This document shows positions 51,730-60,910 of a DNA stretch of 64,000 nt, piece after piece. The stretch comes from Paucibacter sp. Y2R2-4. Lineage in GTDB: Bacteria > Pseudomonadota > Gammaproteobacteria > Burkholderiales > Burkholderiaceae_C. The stretch is from contig NZ_JAJIRO010000001.1 in assembly GCF_025717535.1 (NCBI RefSeq), positions 1,178,001 to 1,242,000 of the forward strand, written 5' to 3'. Below the pieces are notes generated by a model. It ran no database searches. It was given only the letters and a program-made list of their open reading frames with translations, and was not told where the DNA came from. Position 1 is the first letter of the stretch; each line of letters begins with the position of its first letter. Position numbers and translations under genes: made by a program.

Positions 51730-53361
51730 TCAGTCCGCCCCGTGCTCAACCAACTTGCGCTTCCACGCGCGCCAGGTGATGGCCCAGCGCTTGGGGTCTT
51801 CCAGATAAGACTCATCCACCCGGCGTGTCGGGCAGTTGTGCGGCGCGCTGCGCAGCAGCTCCGGGTCGCTGCGAGCCTCATCGGCCACCCGGCTCATGAT
51901 CTGCGCGAACTCGTCCAGATCGGCGCGCGAGTAGGACTCGGTGGGCTCGATGGTGGCCGGCTCCGGCACCACATAAGGGTGATGGCTGGTCCAGTAGTGC
52001 ACGCCGTAGTCGGCAGCACGCAGTCCGATATCACCGGAATGCACACCAGTCTCGGCGCAAAGCTCGGCCCAGCTGTAGCGCACCTGCTCGATGCGGCGCT
52101 TGCCCGGCGCATAGGGAGCCGACAGGCCGCGGATCTTCAGCAGCTGGCTCATCATGTAGTTGTTGTTCAGCACCGCAACTTCCGCCACCTCGCGCAAGCC
52201 CGCCGCACCCAGACTCATCACCCAGGCATAAGCGCGCAGCACGATGCCGGCCGTGCCCATAAAAGCCGCCACCTTGCCGATGGACTGCGCATCGCCTTGG
52301 TCGATGCGGTAGCGGCCGTCGGCCTCTTTGACCACGCGCGGGCGAGGCAAGAACGGCGCCAGCGCTTGCGTCACCGCGCAAGCCCCCACCGCCGGGCCGC
52401 CGCAGGCATGCGGGGTGGAGAAGGTCTTGTGCAAATTGAAGTGGCACAGATCAAAGCCAGCCTCACGCGCCCGAGTGATGCCCAGGAGCCCATTGGCATT
52501 GGCCTGGTCATAGCAGGCCAGCGCGCCCACCGAATGCGCAGCCGCCACGAATTCGCGGATCTTGGCATTGAAGATGCCGGTGTCTTCGGGGTTGGTGATG
52601 ATGAGCGCAGCAGTCCGCGGGCCAACCGCCGCCTGCATGGCGGCCAGATCGGGGGAGCCCTGGGCATCGGGATACAGGGTGATGACCTTGTAGCCCAACA
52701 CCTTGGCGCAGGCTGCGTCCGAGGGGTGGCTGAAGATGGTGGTGATGATCTCGTCGCGCTCACCGGCCTCGCCGCGCGACTCGAACCAGGCGCGGATCAT
52801 GGCGATATTGGCGTAGATCGCTTGCGAGCCTGAGCGCGGCTGCAGGCTCACCGCGTCCATGCCCGAGACCTCTTTGAGCACGCCCTCCATCTCATGCATC
52901 ACCCGCAAGATGCCCTGCACCGTGCTCTCGTCTTGCAGCGGGTGCAACTCGCTCATGCGGGCATCGCGGGCCAGATGTTCGTTGACCTTGGGGTTGTACT
53001 TCATGGTGCACGTACCTTGACCGACGTCCACATTGAAGTCGGCGCCCAGGGTCTCTTGCGAGAGGCGCAGATAGTGGCGCAACACCCGGTTCTGGCTCAA
53101 CTCAGGCAGAGCCGGCGGCTTGGCACGGCGCATGCCGGGCGGAAGGGTGAACAAGACGTCATGGGCGGCGGCCTCAATAGCTGGCTCCAACTCGGGCGTC
53201 AGTATGGCGCGCTCGCCGGGCTGGCTGAGCTCAAAGATCACCGGCTCATCCCAGCGCGCTTGTTGGTAGCGGCGCAGATTGGGCTGACCTTCTGTGAAGC
53301 GGTGGGCGGAGATGTTTTCCATCGTGCGGGGCTCTGAAGAGTTAGGGCTGTGGGCGTTCAT
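51730..53361 (-). CDS. gcvPB: Glycine dehydrogenase (decarboxylating) subunit 2
   Basis: The PLP-binding half of a two-subunit P-protein, 543 residues. PLP lysine motif is HFNLHKTFSTPHACGGPA. Other conserved stretches are PRSGSQAIYANI, GTCTMKYNPKVNE and CYDQANANGLLG. With subunit 1 it decarboxylates glycine and passes the aminomethyl group to lipoyl H-protein. No gcvT, gcvH or lpdA is in the window. Subunit 1 is encoded immediately upstream with a 4-nt overlap. Confidence 0.95.
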   Translation of the reverse strand: MNAHSPNSSEPRTMENISAHRFTEGQPNLRRYQQARWDEPVIFELSQPGERAILTPELEPAIEAAAHDVLFTLPPGMRRAKPPALPELSQNRVLRHYLRLSQETLGADFNVDVGQGTCTMKYNPKVNEHLARDARMSELHPLQDESTVQGILRVMHEMEGVLKEVSGMDAVSLQPRSGSQAIYANIAMIRAWFESRGEAGERDEIITTIFSHPSDAACAKVLGYKVITLYPDAQGSPDLAAMQAAVGPRTAALIITNPEDTGIFNAKIREFVAAAHSVGALACYDQANANGLLGITRAREAGFDLCHFNLHKTFSTPHACGGPAVGACAVTQALAPFLPRPRVVKEADGRYRIDQGDAQSIGKVAAFMGTAGIVLRAYAWVMSLGAAGLREVAEVAVLNNNYMMSQLLKIRGLSAPYAPGKRRIEQVRYSWAELCAETGVHSGDIGLRAADYGVHYWTSHHPYVVPEPATIEPTESYSRADLDEFAQIMSRVADEARSDPELLRSAPHNCPTRRVDESYLEDPKRWAITWRAWKRKLVEHGAD

Positions 53362-54758
53362 TGGGACAAGACCTCGCGCAGAGCGGCCACCAAGGCATCG
53401 ATGTCCGCTTGGGCGTGCACTTCGGTGAAGGCGTAGAGCGCCGCCTGACCCAGCACAGGGAAAGCGCCCGACAGATCATGGCCGCCGAAAATGCCGCGCT
53501 TGCGCAGCGCCGCATTGATCTCGTTGACGGTCTTGCCACTGGGCGAAAAGTCCAGCACGAACTCCTTGAAGTGCACCGTATTCGCATGCATCAAGCGCAG
53601 GCCCGGCACGGTCGCCAGTTGCTGGCGTGCATAAGCCACCCGCTTCATGATGCCCTCGCCCAACTCCTGCATGCCTTGCGGCCCTTGGCAGGCCAGAAAG
53701 ACCCCGGCCGTGATGCCCCACAACGCGGCGGCGGTGCCGACAAACTCATTGCCCTGCTCGCGCTTGTCAAAGGAGGTGCGGTGGTAGGCCACATCGCCAA
53801 AGCCGTATTGGCCCGGCACCGAAGTCGGCGCCAAACCAAAAAGGCGTGAGGGGTATTGCAGCACCAAGGCCTCTTCGTCTCGGCTGGCGATGAAGCCGCC
53901 GTGGCCGCCGCCATAGCTCATATGCATGCCCAGCGGCTGAATGTCGCCGCAGACGATGTCGGCGCCATAGTCGGCCGGCGGAGTCAGCACGCCGAGGGAC
54001 AGCGGGTCCACGCCCACCACCAGCATCGCGCCAACCGACTTGACCAGGGCCGCAATAGCCCCGCCCTCTTCTATGCCGCCGAAGTAATTGGGCACATCCA
54101 GATACAGGGCCGCGACTTGATCATTCAGCTTGGCGCGCAGATCGGCGCGGTCCAGCAGGCCGCTCACCGGGTCGAAGCCGACCTCGATGAATTCGATCGC
54201 GCTGCGGCCATAGGTCTGGATGTGCGAGCGCTTGTCGGCACTGGTATTACCCGCCAACAGGACCCGAGGGCGGCCGGTGTACCGTGCCGCCATGCAGCAG
54301 GCGGTAGCCGCAGCCTGCATGCCGTCAAAGGTGGGCACACTGACCACGTCGAGATTGAGCAACTCGCCCATCATCGAGCAGTACTCCCACAGGGCCTGGA
54401 AGCGGCCGTGGTCGTCATAGGGCTCGCCGGCATAAGCCGTCAGGAACTCGCTGCGGCCATTGATCTCATCGCAGATGGAAGGCACATGGTGCTGATAGCA
54501 GCCACCGCCAAGAAAGCTCAGCACCTCGCCGCAATGCTGGTTGCGCGCCAAGATGCCCTGCACATGGCGCTTGAGACGCGCCTCCGAATGGATGGGCTCA
54601 GGCAAATTCATCGGCCGATCCAGGCGCAAGTCGGCCGGCACATCGGCATAAAACTCTTCGACCGAGGCGGCGCCGGTAGCGGCCAACATGGCGGCCTTGA
54701 CGGCCGGCACCGAGTTGGGGATGTAGGGGTAGACGAGCTGGGGCTTGGCTGTTCTCAT
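53358..54758 (-). CDS. gcvPA: Glycine dehydrogenase (decarboxylating) subunit 1
   Basis: The N-terminal half of the two-subunit P-protein, 466 residues. It begins YIPNSVPAVKAAMLA and includes FLGGGCYQHHVPSICDEIN, PYDDHGRFQALWEYCSMMGEL and FNVYADIV-like VCGDIQPLGMHMSYGGGHGGF. It is needed with subunit 2 for glycine decarboxylation. Most betaproteobacteria have a single-chain GcvP, so this version may be an additional, specialised system. It is the first gene of the transcription unit. Confidence 0.95.
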   Translation of the reverse strand: MRTAKPQLVYPYIPNSVPAVKAAMLAATGAASVEEFYADVPADLRLDRPMNLPEPIHSEARLKRHVQGILARNQHCGEVLSFLGGGCYQHHVPSICDEINGRSEFLTAYAGEPYDDHGRFQALWEYCSMMGELLNLDVVSVPTFDGMQAAATACCMAARYTGRPRVLLAGNTSADKRSHIQTYGRSAIEFIEVGFDPVSGLLDRADLRAKLNDQVAALYLDVPNYFGGIEEGGAIAALVKSVGAMLVVGVDPLSLGVLTPPADYGADIVCGDIQPLGMHMSYGGGHGGFIASRDEEALVLQYPSRLFGLAPTSVPGQYGFGDVAYHRTSFDKREQGNEFVGTAAALWGITAGVFLACQGPQGMQELGEGIMKRVAYARQQLATVPGLRLMHANTVHFKEFVLDFSPSGKTVNEINAALRKRGIFGGHDLSGAFPVLGQAALYAFTEVHAQADIDALVAALREVLSQ

Positions 54759-54852
54759 CGCGGCGCTTCGTTTCTCGAGGTCAGTGAATAGCGGGGCAAG
54801 GCCTGCATTTCACGCCGCATCACCGCGGCTGACAAACGAGAATTCGATGCGC

Positions 54853-54875
54853 ATGGATTAGCTGAGCTAATCCAT
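54853..54875. promoter_or_regulatory. 23-bp palindrome upstream of gcvPA
   Basis: ATGGATTAGCT-G-AGCTAATCCAT is a perfect inverted repeat with 11-bp arms and a single central base. It lies 95-117 nt before the gcvPA start and 9 nt after the stop codon of the upstream acetyltransferase gene. No T-run follows, so an operator is likelier than a terminator. Confidence 0.55.
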
Positions 54876-54883
54876 CAAACAAC

Positions 54884-55348
54884 TCACTGGGCCACTTCGG
54901 GCAGCGCCACCTTGAAGCTCAGTCCGTGTTGATCAAAGCCCAGGTGTTGGTAGAAGGCGTGAGCATCGCTGCGTCGCAAATTGGACGACAGCGCCAGCTT
55001 GTAGCAACCCGCTTGAGCGGCCAGACGCATGGCGTCTTCCATCATGGCGCGGCCGGCGCCTTGGCCTTGCAAGGCGGCATCCACACCCACACTTTCCACC
55101 ACGGCGCAGGGCGTGGCCTGATGCGAAAGCATGGGCAGGATGAACAGGGTCAGCGTGCCGATGATGCGCTCGCCGCTCTCGGCCACGCGCACTCGGGCCC
55201 CCGGCCATTGACTCAGTTGGCGCCAAGCCTTGCGAAGGCTGTCCACATCCCCTTGGCCCGGCGCATCCAAGCCGCTGGTCTCGAACAGATGCAAAAGGCC
55301 AGGAAGATCGGCCTCGACGGCGTCACGAATCTTGAAAGCTTTGGGCAT
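54884..55348 (-). CDS. GNAT-family N-acetyltransferase
   Basis: A 154-residue GNAT acetyltransferase. The core acetyl-CoA-binding loop is GVDAALQGQGAGRAMMEDAM (Q/R-x-x-G-x-G/A type), followed by CYKLALSSNLRRSDAHAFYQHLGF, the usual C-terminal part. The first domain reads IRDAVEADLPGLLHLF. Substrate is unknown. It lies between two terminator-like hairpins upstream and the 23-bp palindrome downstream, so it is probably monocistronic. Confidence 0.88.
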   Translation of the reverse strand: MPKAFKIRDAVEADLPGLLHLFETSGLDAPGQGDVDSLRKAWRQLSQWPGARVRVAESGERIIGTLTLFILPMLSHQATPCAVVESVGVDAALQGQGAGRAMMEDAMRLAAQAGCYKLALSSNLRRSDAHAFYQHLGFDQHGLSFKVALPEVAQ

Positions 55349-55383
55349 GAAATCACCGGGTTCGAGATCTAAACAAATGCAAA

Positions 55384-55404
55384 GCGGCGCCTTGAGGGCG
55401 CCGC
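55384..55404 (-). terminator. Second hairpin in the EF-hand/GNAT interval
   Basis: GCGGCGCC/GGCGCCGC forms a perfect 8-bp stem with a 5-nt loop. On the - strand it is followed by TTTGCATTTGTTT. It backs up the terminator at 55431-55465. Confidence 0.55.
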
Positions 55405-55430
55405 CAACTGCTTGCGAATCCCACCCAACA

Positions 55431-55465
55431 AGAAAAAGCCGCAGCCGGAAATCCGAGCTGCGGCT
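55431..55465 (-). terminator. Intrinsic terminator of the EF-hand gene
   Basis: On the - strand the 9-bp stem AGCCGCAGC/GCTGCGGCT with an 11-nt loop runs into TTTTTC. It begins 19 nt after the EF-hand gene's stop. Confidence 0.8.
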
Positions 55466-55483
55466 GGAACACTCAGAGCTGAC

Positions 55484-56068
55484 TTACTTGCCCGCGGCAG
55501 CCGCAGGTTCAGCTTTGCTCGCCTTCGCGGAAGCCGCTGCACTTGCCTTGGGGTGATGCTTGGCTTCAAAAGCCAGCGCTTCGCTCAGCGTCAAGCGGTC
55601 ATCATGATCCGCATCGGCTTCGTCAAAAAATGCCATGCGGGCTTCCACCAGCTCTTTGAAGCTGAGCTTCATGTCGCCATTGCTGTCGCTGCGCTGCAGC
55701 ATGCGCAACATGGCGCGCACCGCACCTCGGTCCGGAATGGATTCCAGCTCAGACCGAGTGATTTCGCCGTTATGGTCCAGATCCAGGGCATGCCAAGACT
55801 TGACGATGTCTTTGTGGAACTCGTCCAGGCTAACCACGCCGTCATTGTCCAGGTCTGCGGCCGCAAATGCCTGTTTGGCGGCGCTGGGCGACGATGCGCC
55901 CAGAACCTTGGCGATAGCCTTCTCGTTCGCTTTGTCCTTGCTCGTTGCACCCTGGGGATGCGCCACCTTGGCGCTGCCCTCAGCCAGAGCGCAAGAAGCA
56001 CCCGTGCCCAGAGCCAAAGCCACAGCTGCAGCCAACAAGGCGCGCATCGGTTTGAAAGAAGTATTCAT
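55484..56068 (-). CDS. Exported EF-hand calcium-binding protein
   Basis: A 194-residue protein with a signal peptide (ALLAAAVALALGTGASCALAEG) and four EF-hand-like loops: DLDNDGVVSLDE, DLDHNGEITRSE, DSNGDMKLSFKE and DADHDDRLTLSE. The spacing of acidic residues in each loop fits calcium binding. The mature part ends in an alanine/lysine-rich tail. It should be periplasmic or secreted. Relatives in betaproteobacteria have no assigned function; calcium sensing or storage is only a guess. Confidence 0.88.
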   Translation of the reverse strand: MNTSFKPMRALLAAAVALALGTGASCALAEGSAKVAHPQGATSKDKANEKAIAKVLGASSPSAAKQAFAAADLDNDGVVSLDEFHKDIVKSWHALDLDHNGEITRSELESIPDRGAVRAMLRMLQRSDSNGDMKLSFKELVEARMAFFDEADADHDDRLTLSEALAFEAKHHPKASAAASAKASKAEPAAAAGK

Positions 56069-56084
56069 CTCTGATGCCCTCGCC

Positions 56085-56936
56085 TTACCACCACCAACGT
56101 TGATTGGGTCCGCCGCTGCAGCGCCACATCAGGACCTGCTGACCGGGGCGCGCATTGCCATCACGAATGTCCAAGCACTTGCCGTTCATCTGGCTGCGAA
56201 TCTGGTTGCCGCTGCGCATCCAGCGCTGGTTGGGGCCGCCGCTGCACTGCCAGGCCAAGACCCTGGCACCATCGTTTTGGCTGCCACCATCGATATCGAG
56301 GCACATATTGCCAACCCGCATCTCCCCATTGCGAGTAAAGGTGAAACGTTGGTTGTCACCTCCCGCGCAGCGGTAGACGATCAAGCCATTGCCTTGGCGC
56401 ACACCGCCTTCGATGTCCAGGCAGAGATTGTTCATGCCGCGGACCTGACTGCCCCAGCCATTGCCGTTGCCATTCGGGCGGTTCGGGTAGGGGCGCTGCG
56501 GGTAGTTGTTGTCGTTGTAGTCGGGGTAGTAGTTGTTGTCCGACTGGTCGCGGTCTTTGTTCGCGTGGCTGGCGATCAAAGCCAGACCGGCAATGGCCGC
56601 CACCGCCGCCACTGCGGCGCCAGTGTTCGAGCCACTGGACGACTCATTGGAGTCGCCGCTGGTGCTGACCTTGAACTTAGCCGCGCAACCGCTGTTGACC
56701 CACAGCTCCAGATTGCTCAGGTCATAACCCCAGCTGCGATTGAATCGGCAGGTGCCGGACAGCTGCTGTTCCAATTCGACTTCGGTGGTGCCCTTGGGCA
56801 AGCGGGTGGACTCATAAGCACCGCGCGAGCGCAATTCCATGCTTTGCTCAGCAGCACGCACAGGCGCCGCCCCCAAGGTGACTGCTGCAGCCGTCAAGCC
56901 ACACACCCACTTGCTTCGTTTGAAGAGGTCTTTCAC
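56085..56936 (-). CDS. Exported DUF3011/ricin-type lectin-domain protein
   Basis: A 283-residue protein. After a signal peptide (to about residue 29, PVRAA) comes a DUF3011-like domain (SGTCRFNRSWGYDLSNLELWVNSGCAA). A hydrophobic alanine-rich segment (GAAVAAVAAIAGLALIA) near 105-125 and an Asn/Tyr/Pro-rich linker follow. The C-terminus (about 160-283) is a ricin-B-type beta-trefoil with CLDI repeats and the QxW-type ends NQRFTF, NQRWMR and NQRWWW. The trefoil should bind a glycan. Its neighbour is the EF-hand gene 16 nt downstream, a likely operon partner. Confidence 0.85.
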   Translation of the reverse strand: MKDLFKRSKWVCGLTAAAVTLGAAPVRAAEQSMELRSRGAYESTRLPKGTTEVELEQQLSGTCRFNRSWGYDLSNLELWVNSGCAAKFKVSTSGDSNESSSGSNTGAAVAAVAAIAGLALIASHANKDRDQSDNNYYPDYNDNNYPQRPYPNRPNGNGNGWGSQVRGMNNLCLDIEGGVRQGNGLIVYRCAGGDNQRFTFTRNGEMRVGNMCLDIDGGSQNDGARVLAWQCSGGPNQRWMRSGNQIRSQMNGKCLDIRDGNARPGQQVLMWRCSGGPNQRWWW

Positions 56937-57057
56937 TACTGCTCACCCTTGATTGAACGTTAGGCGGGCGTAGATTAGCAGCTTTTCATGGGTAAAAACT
57001 ACCCGGTGCGCTCACCTGGCTTGGGTTGCCTTGCGCCTTGTGCCACCGGAATACGCC

Positions 57058-59085
57058 TCAGAGAACCATGGTGTAGCGGGTATAGAAGCGCCGGCCGCCT
57101 GCGTCTTGGGCATACAACCAGATCTCGCTGCGTATCGGCGTGAAGTTGCCTGGCAGCGCCAGTGCCGTTAATACCATGCTGGTCTTGCTGGCCACGGCTG
57201 GCGCAGTATCGACAATCCAGGGCACCACGCCGCCATTGACTACGGTACGCACATTGATCAAGCGCAGATCGGGGTTGGCCGCGGCCCAAGCACTCCAGTT
57301 CAGGGTCAGGTCCGTCTTCAATGATTCAAAGCGGATCGGCTTGTCGGCGCTGACACCGTCCAGCACTGGAAAGCGCGACTGAGCTACATCGGACAGCACA
57401 TCCGCGCGCAGATAAACCGGTCGTGTCTCCGACGCGCCAGCGATGCTGTAGGCCACGGTGTATTTCCCGCCGCGTTGGCCATCGGCTGGGCCAATCCAGG
57501 CAACATTGGCTTTTTGCACCGCGGTGTCGGTGATGTCGCCGGTGGGATCTTGCAAAGTTGCGCCGGGCGTTTTGGACAAGCAAAGCAAGGCTCGCCGGCA
57601 GTAGGCAAAGCCCAGGCCGAAGCCTCCCGGCGTCTGCACGGTCGCGCTGTCCATCAATTTGGTCGGCAACGCATCGCCGACTGCAGGCTTTTGCGCCTGG
57701 ATTTCAAATTGCAAGCCTAGGCTGGGGTTGGGCACCTGGCTGATGCTCAGTGCACCGCTGCCCTCCAGCGCCAAGAAGGCCATCGGATAGACCGCCAGAT
57801 CCAACTTTTTGCCATTGCCAACCAGATTCCATTTGCTGCCCGTAGTGGAACTCTTGTTGTAACTGATCGCGTCGCTGAGTACCGCCACCGCCGAGCCTTT
57901 GTTGTCGGTTACGAGCGCAGAGAACAGCACCTTCAGGCATAGGCCGGCGGTCACACTGTCGTCCGCGCAACCGGTCGCCTGCACCCGGCCGACCTGCAGA
58001 CCGCGCGAGGCATAACTGGCCAACAAGGCGGCGAGATCTGCTTTTTGCCGCCCATTGTGCTGTCCATAAGTCGCCAGCAAGGGATGCGCCGCAATCGTTG
58101 TGGCGCTCAGAGTCTGCAGCATCAGCTGGTTCAAAGCCGCACTGAGCTCATCCAAGGAACCCATATTGGCCAAGGTGGCGGTCGGGCTGGTCGCAACTTT
58201 CAAAACCGAACTGATGGCATTGGCGGGCAATCCATCTGCTGTTTTAAGCAGTTCGGTCTGAGCCTGGGGAAGCTCCACCACCACCTCGGCCGCGGTGCCC
58301 ACCATCAATTTGTTGGAGAGCTGCAGCTGAGCCACGCCTTTGCTGCTTTTGGCCAGATCAACGCGCAAGGATTCCAGCAAAAGATCTTGCGCTCCCTTGT
58401 TGGCGACAAAAGCAGGATCACCCAAAAGGTCCAAGGTCTTGGGGTCGGTGATCTTCAAGTCGGTCAGCTGAGTCTTGACCAAGGTTTTGACGAACTCACC
58501 GGCCGCACTCGCAGCAGTGGCCACCTGGGCGATCACCGCTTTGTTTTGATCAGCGGCGGAAAACACTGGCTTCGGGTCGCCACCCATGGAAAGTGCCACG
58601 ATAGCATCGCTCAGCGGCGTGACATTGGCCACCATGGCTGCACTGGCGGCGCTCATGACCGGCACAGCGGAGTGCAAAACCTGTGGTGCGCCGGCAGCAT
58701 CCACCCCTCGAACCTGCACAAACAAAGGCGCGGTCAAACTCTTGCTGCTTAAAGTCAGCGAGTAAGACCCATCGCTGGCCAGCGTGGTCGCGCTGCCCAC
58801 GGACGTGCCCGTACCGTCAATAACTTTGATCTGCGCACCTGTCAGTGGCGCGGCCACCGCAGCCACACCGCTGAGCGTGGGCGAGTTGGTGAAGACAATA
58901 GCCGTGCCGGTAGTTCCAGAACCGGCATCCGTGCCGCCGGAGCCACCACCACCTCCGCCACATGCGCTCAAGACCAAGCTGCAGACCAAACCTAGGGGCA
59001 GACTCAACCATGCCCAAGATGGTGGCCGGCGCAAAGTTGTTTGCAACGAAGTCTGCAAGGAGTGACGCGGAGAAAGAATGGGCAT
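57058..59085 (-). CDS. Large putative lipoprotein of unknown function
   Basis: A 675-residue protein with a lipoprotein signal ending LVLSAC (Cys42), followed by a glycine run (GGGGGGSGG) and a low-complexity stretch. The region at about 55-170 reads like a carboxypeptidase-regulatory/fibronectin-type beta-sandwich (TGAQIKVIDGTG, SDGSYSLTL). The rest has no recognised family to me. It is likely attached to the outer membrane and may be surface exposed. It lies between the lectin-domain gene and the peptide-binding gene with no tight spacing. Confidence 0.7.
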   Translation of the reverse strand: MPILSPRHSLQTSLQTTLRRPPSWAWLSLPLGLVCSLVLSACGGGGGGSGGTDAGSGTTGTAIVFTNSPTLSGVAAVAAPLTGAQIKVIDGTGTSVGSATTLASDGSYSLTLSSKSLTAPLFVQVRGVDAAGAPQVLHSAVPVMSAASAAMVANVTPLSDAIVALSMGGDPKPVFSAADQNKAVIAQVATAASAAGEFVKTLVKTQLTDLKITDPKTLDLLGDPAFVANKGAQDLLLESLRVDLAKSSKGVAQLQLSNKLMVGTAAEVVVELPQAQTELLKTADGLPANAISSVLKVATSPTATLANMGSLDELSAALNQLMLQTLSATTIAAHPLLATYGQHNGRQKADLAALLASYASRGLQVGRVQATGCADDSVTAGLCLKVLFSALVTDNKGSAVAVLSDAISYNKSSTTGSKWNLVGNGKKLDLAVYPMAFLALEGSGALSISQVPNPSLGLQFEIQAQKPAVGDALPTKLMDSATVQTPGGFGLGFAYCRRALLCLSKTPGATLQDPTGDITDTAVQKANVAWIGPADGQRGGKYTVAYSIAGASETRPVYLRADVLSDVAQSRFPVLDGVSADKPIRFESLKTDLTLNWSAWAAANPDLRLINVRTVVNGGVVPWIVDTAPAVASKTSMVLTALALPGNFTPIRSEIWLYAQDAGGRRFYTRYTMVL

Positions 59086-59177
59086 AGGAGGCTCGACACA
59101 AAGCTAGGCCTCTTGATGCTAAGGGCCTGTCCGCCCTATCCAAACCTCAAAAACAGCGAGGCTTTCGGCGCTTTCGT

Positions 59178-60791
59178 TCACTTGCCCAGTTTGACCCAGG
59201 AGATTTCAAGCCAGTTATCGGCCCGGTTGATCGCGGTGACCGAGCTGCGCGCGGCCCAGGGGATCATCTGGCGATGCAGCGGCAGCACATGGAACTGCTC
59301 TTTGTATTCCGTCAGTGCGGCCTTGATCAATTGCTCGCGCTTCTTGGCATCGGGCTCCACCGTGGACTGCGCTGCCAATGCATCGAATTTGTCGTTATGC
59401 ACGCCGCCATAGTTGTAGGCACCGACCCCCTTCTCGCCGCGATTGCGGTAAACCGGGGTCATGATGGATTCAGCGTCGTTGATGGCGCCGCCCCAACCGT
59501 AGAGGAATAGACTGGTATCGAATTTCTCCAGCTTGGGAAAGAAAGTCACCCGCGGCATGGCGGAAACGCGCACTTTGATTTTGAGTTGCGCCCACATGGC
59601 GGCCAAGGCTTGGCAGATTTCTTCGTCATTGATGTAGCGGTTGTTGGGACAGTCCAGTGTGACTTCAAAGCCCTCCCCATAGCCCGCTTCCTGCATCAGC
59701 TTTCGAGCCGCAGTGATATCAAAGGGATAGCGCGCTTCCAACGCTGCGTCATTGAAGCTGGCCGCGGCGGACGGTGTTGGGCTGCCGGTGGGCAGGCTCA
59801 GGCCATTCATCAGTTTGACCCGCATGGCCTCCACATCAACGGCCTGATAAAGCGCTCGCCGCACGCGAACATCCTTGAAGGGGTTCTTGTCCGCGTTGGC
59901 CCCTGGCAGCTGGGCGTAGAGCAACTTGTCGCGCTGCTGGTCCATGCCGATGAAGATGATGCGGTTCTCCGGGCCATCGATCACTTTGACGCCGCTGGTG
60001 TTGCGCAGCCGGGGAATATCGCGCGGGGCCGGGTCGAGTACGAAGTCGATTTCCCCTGACACCAAGGCCGCCAAGCGTGTGGCGTCATTGCCAATCGGCG
60101 TGAACACCACCTCCTGCACATCGCCTTCGAACTTATTCCACCAAGCTGGGTTGCGCTTGAAGCTGGTTTTCACACCGGGCTGGCGCGACACCAGGATGTA
60201 GGGCCCGGTGCCATTCGCGTTCATGCTGGTATAGCTCTCTTCCTTGTTTTTGTAGTCCAAGGGGCGAGTGACTCGGTGTTTCTCGGACCAAGACTTGCTC
60301 ATCATCCAGAGCGTGTCCAGATGCTGTAGAAATATCGGGTTATAGCTGCTGAGTTGAAACTCCACCGTGAGCTCGTCGAGCTTGCGCGGCGTACCCACGG
60401 CATTGGCGTAGACCGCAATTTGCGAGGTCGGCGCCGCAGCGCGCTGGATCGAGAACAGCACATCGTCTGCCGTGAAGGGCTGACCGTCGTGGAACTTGAC
60501 GCCGGGCCGCAGCTTGAAGCGCCACAGCAAGGGCGAAACCTGAGTCCATTCACTGGCGAGACCGGGCACGATTTGGAGATTGCGGTCGCGGCGGGTCAGA
60601 CGCTCATAGACCTGGCCATTGACCATATTGGTCATGCTCTCGTTTTGCGAGTGTGGGTCCATGGTCTGCGGATCGCCCTGGCTGGCCCAGCGCAGGGTTT
60701 GCGCCTGCGTCGGCATCGACACAGCGATCAAGCCCCAACACAGCGCAGCCGCCAGCAGAATCGAATTCTCTTGCCGCTTCCTCATCCCCAT
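59178..60791 (-). CDS. Orphan oligopeptide-type substrate-binding protein (family 5)
   Basis: A 537-residue periplasmic binding protein of the DppA/OppA family with a signal peptide (ILLAAALCWGLIAVSMPTQAQ). The conserved start LRWASQGDPQTMDPHSQNE, VYERLTRRDRNLQIVPGLA and KFHDGQPFTADDVLFSIQRA are all typical. No permease or ATPase genes are next to it, so it may feed a transporter encoded elsewhere. ATG 60791 is 6 nt before ATG 60785, either possible. It is separated from the HD-GYP gene by 119 nt. Confidence 0.9.
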   Translation of the reverse strand: MGMRKRQENSILLAAALCWGLIAVSMPTQAQTLRWASQGDPQTMDPHSQNESMTNMVNGQVYERLTRRDRNLQIVPGLASEWTQVSPLLWRFKLRPGVKFHDGQPFTADDVLFSIQRAAAPTSQIAVYANAVGTPRKLDELTVEFQLSSYNPIFLQHLDTLWMMSKSWSEKHRVTRPLDYKNKEESYTSMNANGTGPYILVSRQPGVKTSFKRNPAWWNKFEGDVQEVVFTPIGNDATRLAALVSGEIDFVLDPAPRDIPRLRNTSGVKVIDGPENRIIFIGMDQQRDKLLYAQLPGANADKNPFKDVRVRRALYQAVDVEAMRVKLMNGLSLPTGSPTPSAAASFNDAALEARYPFDITAARKLMQEAGYGEGFEVTLDCPNNRYINDEEICQALAAMWAQLKIKVRVSAMPRVTFFPKLEKFDTSLFLYGWGGAINDAESIMTPVYRNRGEKGVGAYNYGGVHNDKFDALAAQSTVEPDAKKREQLIKAALTEYKEQFHVLPLHRQMIPWAARSSVTAINRADNWLEISWVKLGK

Positions 60792-60910
60792 GGCCGGACT
60801 CCCTCCAATCGATTGAGGCCGAGTTTAGGCATGCGCCTCGGGCCTTGGGCCTGGGCTTACCCTGTGGCGGGTCTATTCAGCGCAAGAGTGCCGAGGAGAA
60901 GCCAGTGCCA

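Noticed and set aside
54759-54883. Glycine riboswitch ahead of gcvPA
   Set aside because: The leader is only 125 nt and I could not find the paired aptamer cores; the palindrome is the only notable element.
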